From Psilocybe azurescens (taxonomy: Eukaryota; Basidiomycota; Agaricomycetes; Agaricales; Agrocybaceae), in contig JAJIRX010000030.1 of NCBI GenBank assembly GCA_023853785.1, forward strand, positions 58,127-122,126: a DNA stretch of 64,000 nucleotides, written 5' to 3'. The notes beneath the pieces are model-generated. The model had not been told where the DNA came from. It ran no database searches and saw only the letters and a list, made by a program, of their open reading frames with translations. This document shows positions 47,363 to 58,389 of the stretch, piece by piece (within the stretch, counting starts at the first letter, position 1; the number at the start of each line of letters is the position of its first letter). The position numbers were made by a program, and so were the translations under genes.

Positions 47363-48040
47363 ATGTACTTCACATTTAGGGTGTTCATAACTCTTCTTGT
47401 CCAAGCCGCTTTCAGTCAAGCCAGCGCTGCCCCACAGGCATATTTTGGATGTTTTTAATCCTGAGAAGATGATGCTGATGCTGACCCCTTACCTCCAATG
47501 TAGCACCGTAGCACCAAGACATGTGCCGACCCATCCCTTACAGTTGTGTAGACAGAAGGGTATAGCCCTGCTGACACTGCACATGTTGTCGCCCTTGGTG
47601 GCTTCTTACCTCGGAGCAGAGCGGAGGCGCTGACTGGGAGTTACAGGGTGATATGTTCCTTGCTTAGCAGACACCCCAGGACTTTACAACACCTTTCTAC
47701 CACCTCAACACCACCACAACTGATTGGATTACTGCGACATCCACAAATGGCACGGCTCCTGTAGTCCAGGGATTTGGGGACGCTACAATCATTGGATATG
47801 CGTATTCTACACAGGTGTGTGGGAGTGTGCCGCTTTTAGGGCGCCTCCCTGGCGAGCAAGGGCAATCATTACTATACTACAAGTACCAATGACCACACTT
47901 CCTTGCTCAAAAATGGATGGGTTGATGCAGGGATTGCTGCTTTGTGTTGCTGTTGTCTTCTGGTGTGTGCTTGCTACCTCCACTGGAAGAACCAAATGAT
48001 AACCAAAGTTAATTTCGTAGATTGTGGATGCAGTTCTTAA
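47363..48040 (+). pseudogene. secreted DUF5648-type protein, frameshifted
   Basis: ATG 47363 opens a signal peptide (MYFTFRVFITLLVQAAFSQA, then SAAPQ). Downstream, in different frames, are pieces of the repeat typical of DUF5648 proteins: TCADPSLTVV, GYSPADTAHV, FYHLNTTTTDWITATSTN, GFGDATIIGYAYSTQVCGSV, and, one base out, KGNHYYTTSTNDHTSLLKNG followed by WVDAGIAA. At least one in-frame stop (in the piece after TCADPSLTVV) and one single-base shift (about 47836-47845) break it. The ATG lies inside the target duplication of the solo LTR. The biological role of this secreted family is unknown. Confidence 0.72.
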
Positions 48041-50939
48041 TCTCTCGCTAATTTAAATAAGACTTCTGTAGCTGACTTGTTCTTGACACTTGCTTGAGTT
48101 TGTATGTTATGTACTGTCATTTGATCCTTCAGTCATGGAGCTAAATGACATGATTACAGACAAAAATTTACTCTTTGTATGAGCACCTGTAAAATATACA
48201 TCAATACTTAGACTTGCAGATGGAATATTTCATCTGCACAATCCATATTGTGCTTTTGTATTTGTTTCAGTTCGCACATTTGAGCTGGCTTGAGGACATT
48301 GTGCTCATAATTGGGTTGGCATTCTCGTCTACACTTTTAAAAAAATAAGCTAAATGAAATGTATAAGCTACCAAGACAGACTCAGTATACATAGCTCAAA
48401 TGAATTCCTTAAAGGATTTATACCCTCTATTCCAACAAAAAAGGTCAGTTGTGGCTCTGGGTCGCAACTAAAGGAATACATTAGAAGATATATACATCAC
48501 AATTTGGAAGCTTACCCATTCGCAATGAGTTGCACAATCTCATGTAACGGAATGTCTGAGCTCTCTATGACCTCTCTACTCAAATGATGCACTGCTGATT
48601 CATAGTAAGTTAGTAAGTCAGTGCTGCCTGTAGCATCGCAGACCTCGCTAGGTGCCTGATATCTGATTTGTAATAAAAATTCAGACCAGCATGACTTTTA
48701 TTACCAGCTAACAATAACAGCATGTTGCAATCCTTCCTCCATTTCACTGGCCGATCGCTTTCTGTCATGTGAAGATTTACGTTTGCCTGTCATCTTCCTC
48801 TAAACCACTTGCTATTCTGTAAAGATAAGCGCTCATCTCAAATTACAATCACCATTTACTATGTATCTGACCTAGGTACATATATGCTGACCTACATACC
48901 TTTACGGAAACGATGCTCCACCAAATTCTCTTTTCCCCTGACGGTCGAGGACATTGCCTTTGCCGTGAAGCTTGTCAACAGCAACACAAACCTGAAGACC
49001 ATCACAAAAGCAGTTTCACAAGGCGATAGACTCGGACTCAGACTCAGACTCAGAAGATCCTCAATGCCATATTGTGATGAATACAGTTACTTGAAAACCA
49101 TTAATATGCCAGAATTTAACAAAGAAGGAGACACCCGACGTACAAGACAAGCTGGTGTCAATCTGCAGAAGAGAACGACTGGTTCTTGTGGCGAAACTTG
49201 AAGCTTGACTGGGAGGGTGTATGCACTGTCGACAAATAAATCAGTCAGACTAGCCAGCTGTTATTATGCGAAGCTCCAAAAAAACTCCACAAGACGAAGG
49301 AAGGAAGGAGAACAAAGAACGATGGGGATGTAAACTGCAAGCAGTTCGATCGCCTGGATCACTTGCTTGTTGTCATCATTGTCTAGACTGGTCTGTAGAT
49401 GAAAGACAATTCAAAGAAGAATTCAACAAGAAGAGAAATTGCAAGGTTCACAACAGAACAAAGACTAACAACAATCAATATGACATGGGGCACTGGCCTT
49501 TGATAACTGATCACATTGCTTGGTGCTCATGACTTCTACTGCAACAGCAGCAGCGCATGCCGATGATGAGAATGAATGCAGTCCCAGGGACGCCAAAGGT
49601 GTGTGCATAGCACAAACCACCATGGATCTGGAAGGTAGTGTCAAGTTTATATGACCCCAATCAGAACCCCTCGCCTTGGTCCAAATGATGTGATATATGA
49701 AGATCATCTAAGATATGCAGGTACGGTGTTCTATTCCTTGAGCGGGAGGATAACATGAGGAAAATAGGGAAAGATCAGCGTGGGTTGTTGCAGCAGGAAT
49801 GGAAGTGAGAACAGGAACGGTGGCAGTGAGAGGGACGGGGAGTGATAGGGATAGAGGGATAGGGAAACAAGGAGTGTGGTTGTCAAAAGGAAGGAGGGGA
49901 CAGAAAGGGAGGAAAGCACCATAACTTTTACTTGGACATATTCTGGTTGAATCCACGAACACAAAGGACAGTTCATATTAAGACAGTTCCAACTGAAGAA
50001 CATCAAATGAGTCTGACCATACTGAGTGCACAGGAAATGGGACACAATGAGTTTGGGTCTAAGCTGGGAGCAACACATCTCACTTCATAAATTCCCACGC
50101 AGAACTTAGTGAGGCCAAGTAGAGGAGATTACAGAGGAGGGAGTAATGTACTTGGGAGAAAAATCAAAGAAGGATGGTATGTAGTCAAACTTCAAAGTAA
50201 GCCTGCTATTCAGCTTGGCGCCATTCGTGACGCCATCCAAGAGGAGCTCAAACCTGACTTGGCACAAAACAGGACCTCACTTGAGGTTCTATATATCACT
50301 TCATGGCCTGTATTGATGATTGTGCTGTTTTGGGGAGAGATTTGGCAGAGATCTTTTGTCTGCAAACAGCTTATCATAGATCTGTAGCACCGATCTGAGC
50401 TAGATTTATGGGGTGCTCTCTGGAAACTCCTGTTCATTTTGAGGAGCTGTTTACTCATTGCATAATCCTGGAAGGTGGTCCTTTTATTACAAGAGGTACC
50501 AACTATGTCCGTGATTGTCACCCTGAGGTTGGCGCCCGAGGGCTGAGACATGCTATTATAACCATACCTCTGTATTTAAGCTATATTTGTAGTGATATGC
50601 ATGCAGTCTTGTATGTCTCACCTCTGTGTAGTGATGTAGACTAATTGAGCGTGAATGGCCCAAGTCTTGCCCAAAGAACCGTCCATGGTGGCTGCAATTT
50701 TGCATCTCAAGCTAAGAATATACTGGGCTTTTGAATACATGAAAAACATATTACGGAGTCCTTTTATGTGGATGCAATGTAACAAAGTCATTGTTCAGGT
50801 TTTACAGCTTGGCAGATATATAAAAACACATATAGTAGGGCTGTTTCTGTTCACATCAAAATTAGAGCTCCGCTTAAACAATGTTTGGAGTAATGCAAAA
50901 CTTCAGTACTTTACCATGCCCCACCCATTCCAAATGGAA
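48041..50939. other. CpG-poor decayed sequence, no gene recognised
   Basis: Many short frames (for example 48809-49201 plus and 49708-50078 minus) without family motifs. The low CpG content matches the surrounding transposon remains, so this is probably old repeat sequence. A dense run of TGGAAT/ATTCCA motifs begins at about 50927. Confidence 0.4.
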
Positions 50940-51905
50940 TCCATGGAATCCAGACCAATTCCAATTTGATTCCATTTAATGGTTTCAAGTGGAATGGTTG
51001 GGAATCATGGAATGAGCCCATTCCAACTGGAATCCAAGTTCATTCCAGCTTGTTTAATCAATAGAGGACTTTGTGAATTTCACTAAGTCCAACTTTAAAT
51101 TCACATGGAATGGAATGGAATCCAATTGGATTCCAACTGGAATACTTTAATCTTAGCGTAAATTTGTGTGTCAATATAATATAATATGTATATTAAAACT
51201 ATATACTACATGATTATATACAGGTAAAAAAAAGTAAAAAAAGAATAAAAAAAAGAAACAAAAAAAGAAAAAAAAGAAAGAGAGAACAGAAAAAGGAGGC
51301 AGAGAGTACATTGGTGGAGTCATTGTCTGTGTCATCAACATTGTGGTCAACTGTACCCATCATGGTATGTATCAGTGTTGCTGTCAGGTGTTGTTGTTGG
51401 CCATACCTGCTGTGGTATGTGGCGGTGTTGTCTGTACCATGGTGGTACATTTTGTTGTTGTTGGTGTTATCTGTACATGTTGTGGTATGTGTTGCTGCCA
51501 TCATCACATGTTGTGGTCAGCCCTGTTGTCTTTTCTGTCACTGTGGTGGTATGTGTCATCACAGTCTGTACCCATTGTGGTATGTGTTGGTGTCATCATC
51601 TGCTGTGTGTCCTGGTACCCATCAATGCCTTTGTCACAGGTTGTTGCAGTATGTGTCAGTGTCATCATCAGCCCCATTGCCCTGGTTCTTGCTGTTGCCG
51701 TGGTGGTACCCATCAGTGCTGTTGTTGTGAGTTGTCCTCATCCTTGCTATTGCTGTTCTTATCCTTGTTGCTGTTCTTACTCTAGCCACTGTCCTGGTCC
51801 TAGCTGTTATCCTCTCTGTTCTGGTCCTCACCCTCGCTGTCCTTGCCCTTGCCCTTGCCCTCACACTCACCATCTCTATCACAGTCCTTGTTGCTGATAC
51901 ACACT
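50940..51905. mobile_element. CpG-decayed inverted relative of the 2.67-kb TIR element
   Basis: The segment 51055-51200 is the inverted match of 44230-44370 (landmarks: 'aatccaattggattcca', 'gtgaatttcac', then an A-rich tract that mirrors the T-rich tract at 44140). The segment 51300-51900 mirrors the GC-rich block at 43400-44130, with almost every CG changed to TG or CA. The GGGCAA array survives as 'ttgcccttgccc' near 51841. Terminal repeats are missing, so the copy is truncated. Confidence 0.75.
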
Positions 51906-52000
51906 GCAGTTCTCTATACTCAGTAAACCCATTTTCCAAGTTTTCCACACCATTTCAAGAGTTCAAATCGTCTACCAACACCTACTAAAGTCCTCCAGAA

Positions 52001-52064
52001 TGCAACCAAGGCCCAATCAAAGGTGACCAAAGCCCAGATGAAGGTAACCAAGGCCCAACTGAAC
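52001..52064 (+). repeat. three 21-bp tandem repeats
   Basis: Three adjacent units of the type AACCAAGGCCCAATCAAAGG occur at the foot of the gypsy element's upstream region. They are imperfect and of no known function. Confidence 0.7.
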
Positions 52065-52139
52065 ACCTCTTTGTCATCAAAACACCTCAAAATGTCTTGG
52101 CTAGTCTTTACAGAGCATACTTGCAGTTTCAGATGATTT

Positions 52140-55100
52140 CTAATAGGTTTCAATATTTATTTTAATTCATTTCCTTTCCTCTACACTACTCTGTACCATT
52201 TCCTGCTCCCCCTTTGCTTGTTTAATCCCTTTTCTGCTTTGATTAAACCCTTTAGAATCTCAAGTTCTACCTATATAAGCTTATATGTAGTCTACTTTGA
52301 AGAATAGAACCTTGTATCACTGGTATATCATTGTATCTCACCATCTCAAACTCAGAAATCGCATCTTCATAAACTTGTTAGCACTCTTGTACCTTGTATT
52401 CAGCCTCAAACATTGCATATTGTCACTTGGTCTCCTATCAAGCCTTGTATAATTTAGTACATGTCAATGTCCAACTCCTCATCACTGCCTACACTCCCAA
52501 AACCTCGATTCACAACCCTCAGAGCCACTCATTGTGAAGTAGCTTGCCCAACCTCATTACTTTGATTTGTTTGTGTTTTGTGCCAGCACACTGCTTTGTA
52601 GGCATATCATTTGTGGAGCCCACCACAAGGGGTTTCAACAAAAATTGCACCTGGCAGCAAACATTGGACTCAATGCCCTGCAGAATCTACAGATCGTCAG
52701 ACTTGCAGCATAACTCAAAACCTTAGAGACAAGCTTATTGCTACTCTACAGAATCCCTCTAACCTTTCAGACACATTATCATTTACCAACAACACTCCTG
52801 CCACAGGTCTGAGTATCCTTTGTATTTCTACCTCTATTCCAACTTCTACACAGTTCAGTTCTCCAACACTATCTCTTTTAATCTCACTACCACTATCACC
52901 CTCACCTACAACTAGCACTAGCTTGCACACATTATATACTAGGCCTTACACCACACCCAGTATCTTAGAACAAACTCTATCTACCTGAGACAATTCTCTA
53001 ACTCCAACCCCACCTATTGTAAACTTTATCACAGACACTATGACTCAACCTCCCTGCACCTTTGGCAGTTACATCACTGCTTATGCCTGTCTGAGGTGAT
53101 TGATCAGCACCTTGCTTTGATCCGTTGAAACCTTGTCAACTCTGGTGCTGCTTTGCTGATCTTGAATATCACTTTACTCAGTCTGCAGTCACTTTAAGCA
53201 CTGACAAGAAGGCTCATGCTACTCAGCTTCTTGATGTTGAGGTTGCAGACATTTGGGAGACTTTACCCTCTTTCTTGGACAATAACAAGATCTATCTAGA
53301 CTTTAAGACAGATGTTCTGGCTCTCTACCCTGATGCAGCAGTTGCTATTCCTACTCAGCCTCGAGGCAAAGCCTGCTATCATACCCACAATAGGCCAAAT
53401 GTCATTGAGGTCTCTTACGGAAAATTTCAAGAATAGAGGATCTAGCCAGCTATGAGGGCAAAATTGCACTCTCAGTCACTCTAGACGATGAAGACAAGCC
53501 TTTCATCGAAGTCTATCAGCTGTTAGATTCCTCAAAACCAGACTATTCCACTTTCTATCTTACTGCCTGTGATTTATTTTTTCATTCCAGTTGATGCAGA
53601 TCTCAAGTCCTCACCTGATTGTCAGAACATTCCACCACCAAAGCCTACCTCTAGAACGGCTACTCCTGTAACATCTACCAATAACATTTCGAAAACATCA
53701 AACACAATGTACTATAAACCCACAAAGTCTTTTCCTCCTTTGTCTCACACCAAGCCCAAGTCCCACTCCCCCAATGTGTTGTCATTTCTTGCTCAGAAAA
53801 ATATAAACCAGTCACTTTGAAGGTTTGGCCAGTCATTGCCAACATGCTGAAAAAGTTTTGAATTATCTGTGACATCAAAAGTGATCCTCTAGAGACCTTG
53901 GATTTCTCTGGCTGGCCAAAAGGAACTTTTACATCATTTTATGACACTTCATAATGACAGATTGCATGGAATAACACAGAGTGAGGTCACTTTGAGAAGA
54001 TTGTTTCCCTTCAGTCAAAATCCCTGTTGTTGAATACAAGCCTTGGGTACTTGAAACATTTCTATTCCACCTAGGATTCATCAGAAGGTTTGTGAGCTTA
54101 TCCAGAAGAAAATTAATGCTGGTGTATTTGGATCTTCCAACTCCTCGTACTGCTCTCAATGGTTCTGCGTTGTCAAAAAGAATGGCACCTCACTTCGCAT
54201 TGTCCAGTCTCTTGAACCCCTTAATGCTGTCACAATTGCACACTCTGGAGTCCGCCCATTCACAGAACAGCTCACAGAACAGTTTGCAGCCAGGGCCTGC
54301 AGTGGTATGCTTGAACTCTATGTTGGATATGAAGAAAGGGCCCTTGCAGAAGCCTCTTGAGACCTCACTACATTTCAGACCTCCTTCGATGCACTTTGAC
54401 TTACCACTCTTTCTATGGGTTGGACAAATTCAGTTCCAATCTTTCATGACAACTTCACATATATCCTTCCGACTAGAAATCCTACATATTACTATTTCTT
54501 ACATTGACAATGTGCCTGTTTGGGGCCCAGCCACTTGATATATCCTTCCAGATGGCAATTTTGAGACTATCCCTGAGAACCATGGCATTCAATGATTTGT
54601 CTGGGAACACTTCCAAGGTCTCAATCAAATTGTTCAACACATGAAATACTGTGGAGGAACATTTTCAGGATTCAAGTCTATTCTTTGTGCACCGGAGATT
54701 ACTGTACTTGGACATTGTTGTACCTTGGAGGGCCACTTATCAAACACATCACATGTTGCAGCTATCTCAAATTGGGGCCTATGTACTTCTCTAACAGATG
54801 TCTGAGCCTTCCTGGGTACTATTGGAGTTTGTTGTCTTTTTATTCAGGGCTTTGCACATCGTGCACATCATCTGACAAAGTTGCTATACAAGGATGCACC
54901 CTTCAAGTTTGGTCTAGCTCAGATCAAAGCCCAAGAAGACTTTAAGAAAGCCTTGCTTGCCTCACCTGCACTTCAACCCATTAACTATAACTCTGAAGCA
55001 CTGGTAATCCTCTCTGTAGACACTTCATACATTGCTATAGGACATATTCTTAGCCAGTGTGATCCCAACAACCCTTCACTCTGCTACTATGCTTATTTTG

Positions 55101-57060
55101 GCTCTATCACCCTCAATTACTACAAATCCCACTTTTCACAACCCAAATTAGAACTTTATGGCCTCTATTGTTTCTTCTGATCTCTCAAACTTTATCTTAT
55201 TGGACTTCAAAATATTATTGTCGAGGTCAATACTAAATATATCAAGAGAATGCTAGCCAACCCAAACATCGCACTATCAGCCTCTATCAATCGCTGGATC
55301 ATATCTATTCTTACCTTTTATTTCACTCTAGTACATGTCCCAGATGTTTTCTGTGGTCCAGACAGACTCTCAAGGCATACAGCACAGCCAGGAGATAAGC
55401 CTGAACCCCCAGATGACTTCAATGACTGGACCACTAATCTCCATGGCTTTGTATACATGATAAACTCCACACATTCTGCTCAAATGTCACAACCTCCTAT
55501 CTTAATCTATATTGGCAAACCCACACCCCATCTTGAACCTTGAACCTTGTCTAGTGCAGAGCCAAACACTTCTGAAACATTTTACTCTATTATTCCACAC
55601 TCTAAGAAGGCTATCAAGGCTGATCTACATCTTGAAATGGTTTGCACATGGCATGAAACACTCAGTCAGCCTTGCAACATGTCTGACAGTGACTACGAGA
55701 CTTTCATAAGATACTGCACAGAGTTCTTTGTTTATTCAGGATGACTCTGGCACAAGGACTCTCAAGAAAAGCACAAGCTTGTAGTATTGCAGCAACATTG
55801 ACTCTTCATTTTAACATCAGGACACGAGGATACTGGACACCACAGCTTCTTTGCAACAAATTCCCTCATCTCAGAACAATACTGGTGGCCATATCTGGGT
55901 TTTGATATCTCATAGTTTATCTGTACTTGTCATCTGTGCCAGCTTCAAAAGACTCAGAACATACTAATTCCCCATGTTGTTACAATGCTAGCACCTTTAT
56001 TCTCTGAAGTATATATGGACACTATGTTTCTTCCAAAGTCTGGTGGCTATTGATATCTCATCCAGGTTCATTGTTCTCTCATTCACTATCCTGAGTTTTG
56101 TATGCTTGCAACCAAAACCACTAAGACTGTCAGTGACTTCATTTTCCAAGAATTAATATATCAACATGGGCTTCTCACTGAGATTGTCACTGATAACAGT
56201 TCCACTATCCTCAAGGCCACCACTTACCTCGCCCAGAAGTACATACAAAATCAAGCACATTTGTATTTCAGGGTACAGCTCTCATGCCAATGGTATTGTT
56301 GAGTGTTCGCATTTCAACATCAGACAGGCCCTATTCAAGGTAGCTAATGGAGACCAAGCCAAATGCAGCCAGAGCACATTTCCTGTATTCATAGCAGACT
56401 GAATCACTGTTTGTCATCGCATGGGCTATTCCCCACACTTCAGACTCACTGGATATCACCCTATTCTTCCATTCAATATTGCTGAAGCCAATTACCTCCT
56501 TCCACCTCCAGATTCTATCCTTTCCACTACAGATCTCATTTTGCATCATAGTATAGTACTCCAAAAGCGTCGAGAAGACCTGGAGAAACTTTGCTCAAAG
56601 GTTAACAAGGCTCATGTACAGACAGCTATTTGCTTTGAGACAGAACATGCTCATACCATCCAAAAATATGACTTCAAGCTAGGAGACCTTGTTTTGATTT
56701 GGAATACTGCAATTAAGAAGGCATTAAACAGAAAGATGTGTGCTAGATAACTTGGACCTCTTATTGTCATTTCACAAAACAAGAGAGGCACATATATCAT
56801 CGCAGAACTGGATGGGTCACTATTTGATAGGCCTATAGCTACTTTCAAGTCATTCCTACTTTGCCCAAACATCTATATCTCTTCCCCCTTGACAAACTCC
56901 TTGATGTATCACAAACACAGTTATGAGACCTTGAGGACACTCTCCTGAACAACCCTGATAAAGAAGATCATCCTGTAGACATCGACACAAGCCTCAGTGA
57001 CTGAGGACAGTCAAGATTTCAGTAAGGAGGAGATAAGTCTATTATTCATCATTGTTTCCC
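52140..57060 (+). mobile_element. decayed Ty3/gypsy LTR retrotransposon
   Basis: Order of parts fits Ty3/gypsy. A TATA-containing, LTR-like upstream region (TATATAAG at 52273) is followed by a gag remnant (53125-53436, LEYHFTQSAVTLSTDKKAHA), a Ser/Pro-rich linker, reverse transcriptase (54092-54538), RNase H (54881-55543), an integrase zinc finger and core (about 55815-56300), an integrase C-terminal region to about 56940, and a purine-rich tract AAGGAGGAGA at 57026-57035 that suits the polypurine tract. Many in-frame stops are TGA where arginine CGA is expected. The exact LTR borders could not be fixed, so the ends given are approximate. Confidence 0.8.
54062..56940 (+). pseudogene. gypsy pol (RT, RNase H, integrase), many stops
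   Basis: RT region: VKKNGTSLRIVQSLEPLNAV, LTTFQTSFDAL, LTTLSMGWTNSVPIFHDNF, ITISYIDNVPVWGPAT. The catalytic YIDD box is YIDN (54500-54511), so the active site is destroyed. RNase H: ALVILSVDTSYIAIGHILSQ, then RWIISILTFYFTLVHVPDVF and GPDRLSRH. Integrase: an HH-CC finger (HHSFFATN ... CTCHLCQL), first core Asp in EVYMDTMFLPKSGGY, second in LTEIVTDNSSTILKA. In-frame TGA and TAG codons interrupt every domain. It would not produce a working polyprotein. Confidence 0.82.
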
Positions 57061-57140
57061 ATATTTTTCAAACTTTTCAACTTTACTGTCCCAGATACTT
57101 TGATTTATCATTTATGCTTTGAGACTTTGTTCCTCTTAAT

Positions 57141-57715
57141 TTAGACTCCTTTCCTACACTTTGAAACTCCACTCTGCAAAGGGTTGAGGATCTCGTTGGT
57201 TCTGGTTGAAAAGGAACAGGTGGATTGAGCCTTCCTGCATGGTTTGCACTTGATCTTTCGATTGCCTTTAAGCACCTTCCAAAGCTTGCCAACATTGGAC
57301 ACATTGACAAGGTCAGGGGGCCTTTGCAAGAAGGCAATTACATTCTGCAGAAGAACAGCCAAGACACTGAAATGACATTAGTACTCAGTCCCAAAGTCTG
57401 GAACATCAGAAAACACACCTTGGCAGCCTCCATATTAACAAAATCCGACTTCGACATCTCGGTCTCAGCCTTCCTCCCTTCCCTCACAACCCTCTGACTA
57501 GAGTCCAGAACTGCATCCACCTTCTCAATCTTAACCTTAATTTTGGATGGCCTATCAGGAAGTCCAAAGGAGGGCAAGGCATCAACATCTATGGGTTCCG
57601 GAGCAGCTTGCTTGAGCTCCTTGCAAGCATTGTTGAGCTTTGAGAGATTGTTTGAAGTCACCCCTAGCTTCTGCAGTTGAGCACGAAGGTCAAGATACCC
57701 AGCATTGTCAGGCAC
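57141..57715 (-). CDS. hypothetical protein with a CxxC..C basic motif, possibly TE-associated
   Basis: Two minus-strand frames (57338-57715 and 57141-57362) probably form adjacent exons. The first has IDVDALPSFGLPDRPSKIKV, VVREGRKAETEMSKSDF and a hydrophobic CFLMFQTLGL. The second has KLWKVLKGNRKIKCKPCRKA followed by QSTCSF, a short Cys-rich basic motif seen in many Agaricomycete proteins of unknown role. I could not settle the junction or the start, and I do not know the function. It abuts the gypsy element, so it may be part of another repeat. Confidence 0.45.
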
Positions 57716-57769
57716 CAGTGTGGGGTTCTTGAGGTCATCAGCAAAATCAGAAATACTACAGAGCGCTCG

Positions 57770-58050
57770 GGTAGTACTCTATAGCATCCGAGTAGTTTAG
57801 CAAAGGTCCCCATTTAGATAGTCTTTCGTCACTTGTATGTAATTTATTCTGGTTGTTATGGAGTGCTATATACCTCTCGATAGCATGTGCTACGAAAGCC
57901 CATAGCATTCCATAGCACCATCTAATTATGTTCATAGCACTGCCTAATTATGTCCATAGCATTACATACCATAATCCATAGAATCCCATATCACAATCCA
58001 TAGTATCATCTATTAGAATTCATGGTAATCTGTAGCATCCCTCATCCTAC
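57770..58050. repeat. degenerate CATAGCA-type short repeats
   Basis: The motif (C/T)ATAGCA(C/T)(T/C) recurs more than ten times in about 280 bp, usually followed by TC, CC or CT and a short AT-rich spacer. No gene overlaps it. Confidence 0.65.
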
Positions 58051-58389
58051 TACATAGCAGTATATAGACAAGGGCAGCATTACAAACCACTTACCATCCT
58101 CTAATATTATACCTTGATTAGCCAATTGAAAGGCCTGTACAATGTGGGGTTCAAATGAAATGACCAGGTAAAATTTCGTATGCATTAAATTAGTTCTACG
58201 ACAATTACTGTAAAGAGGACTACCACTTCTGAGACAATACGAAGAAGAAATATGATAGATACAGCCCACACAATCAGTCAAGTACGGGTTCAAAGTTATA
58301 TGGGTTGACCATATCATCACGAGCCTGAAGTTGCCTCCTATTACTCATACATTTTGAGGTGAGTTCAGAGGAAATAGTGTATTGATTAC

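Noticed and set aside
42318..47365. The two LTRs as the ends of a single retrotransposon
   Set aside because: They are in inverted, not direct, orientation and each has its own distinct 5-bp target duplication.
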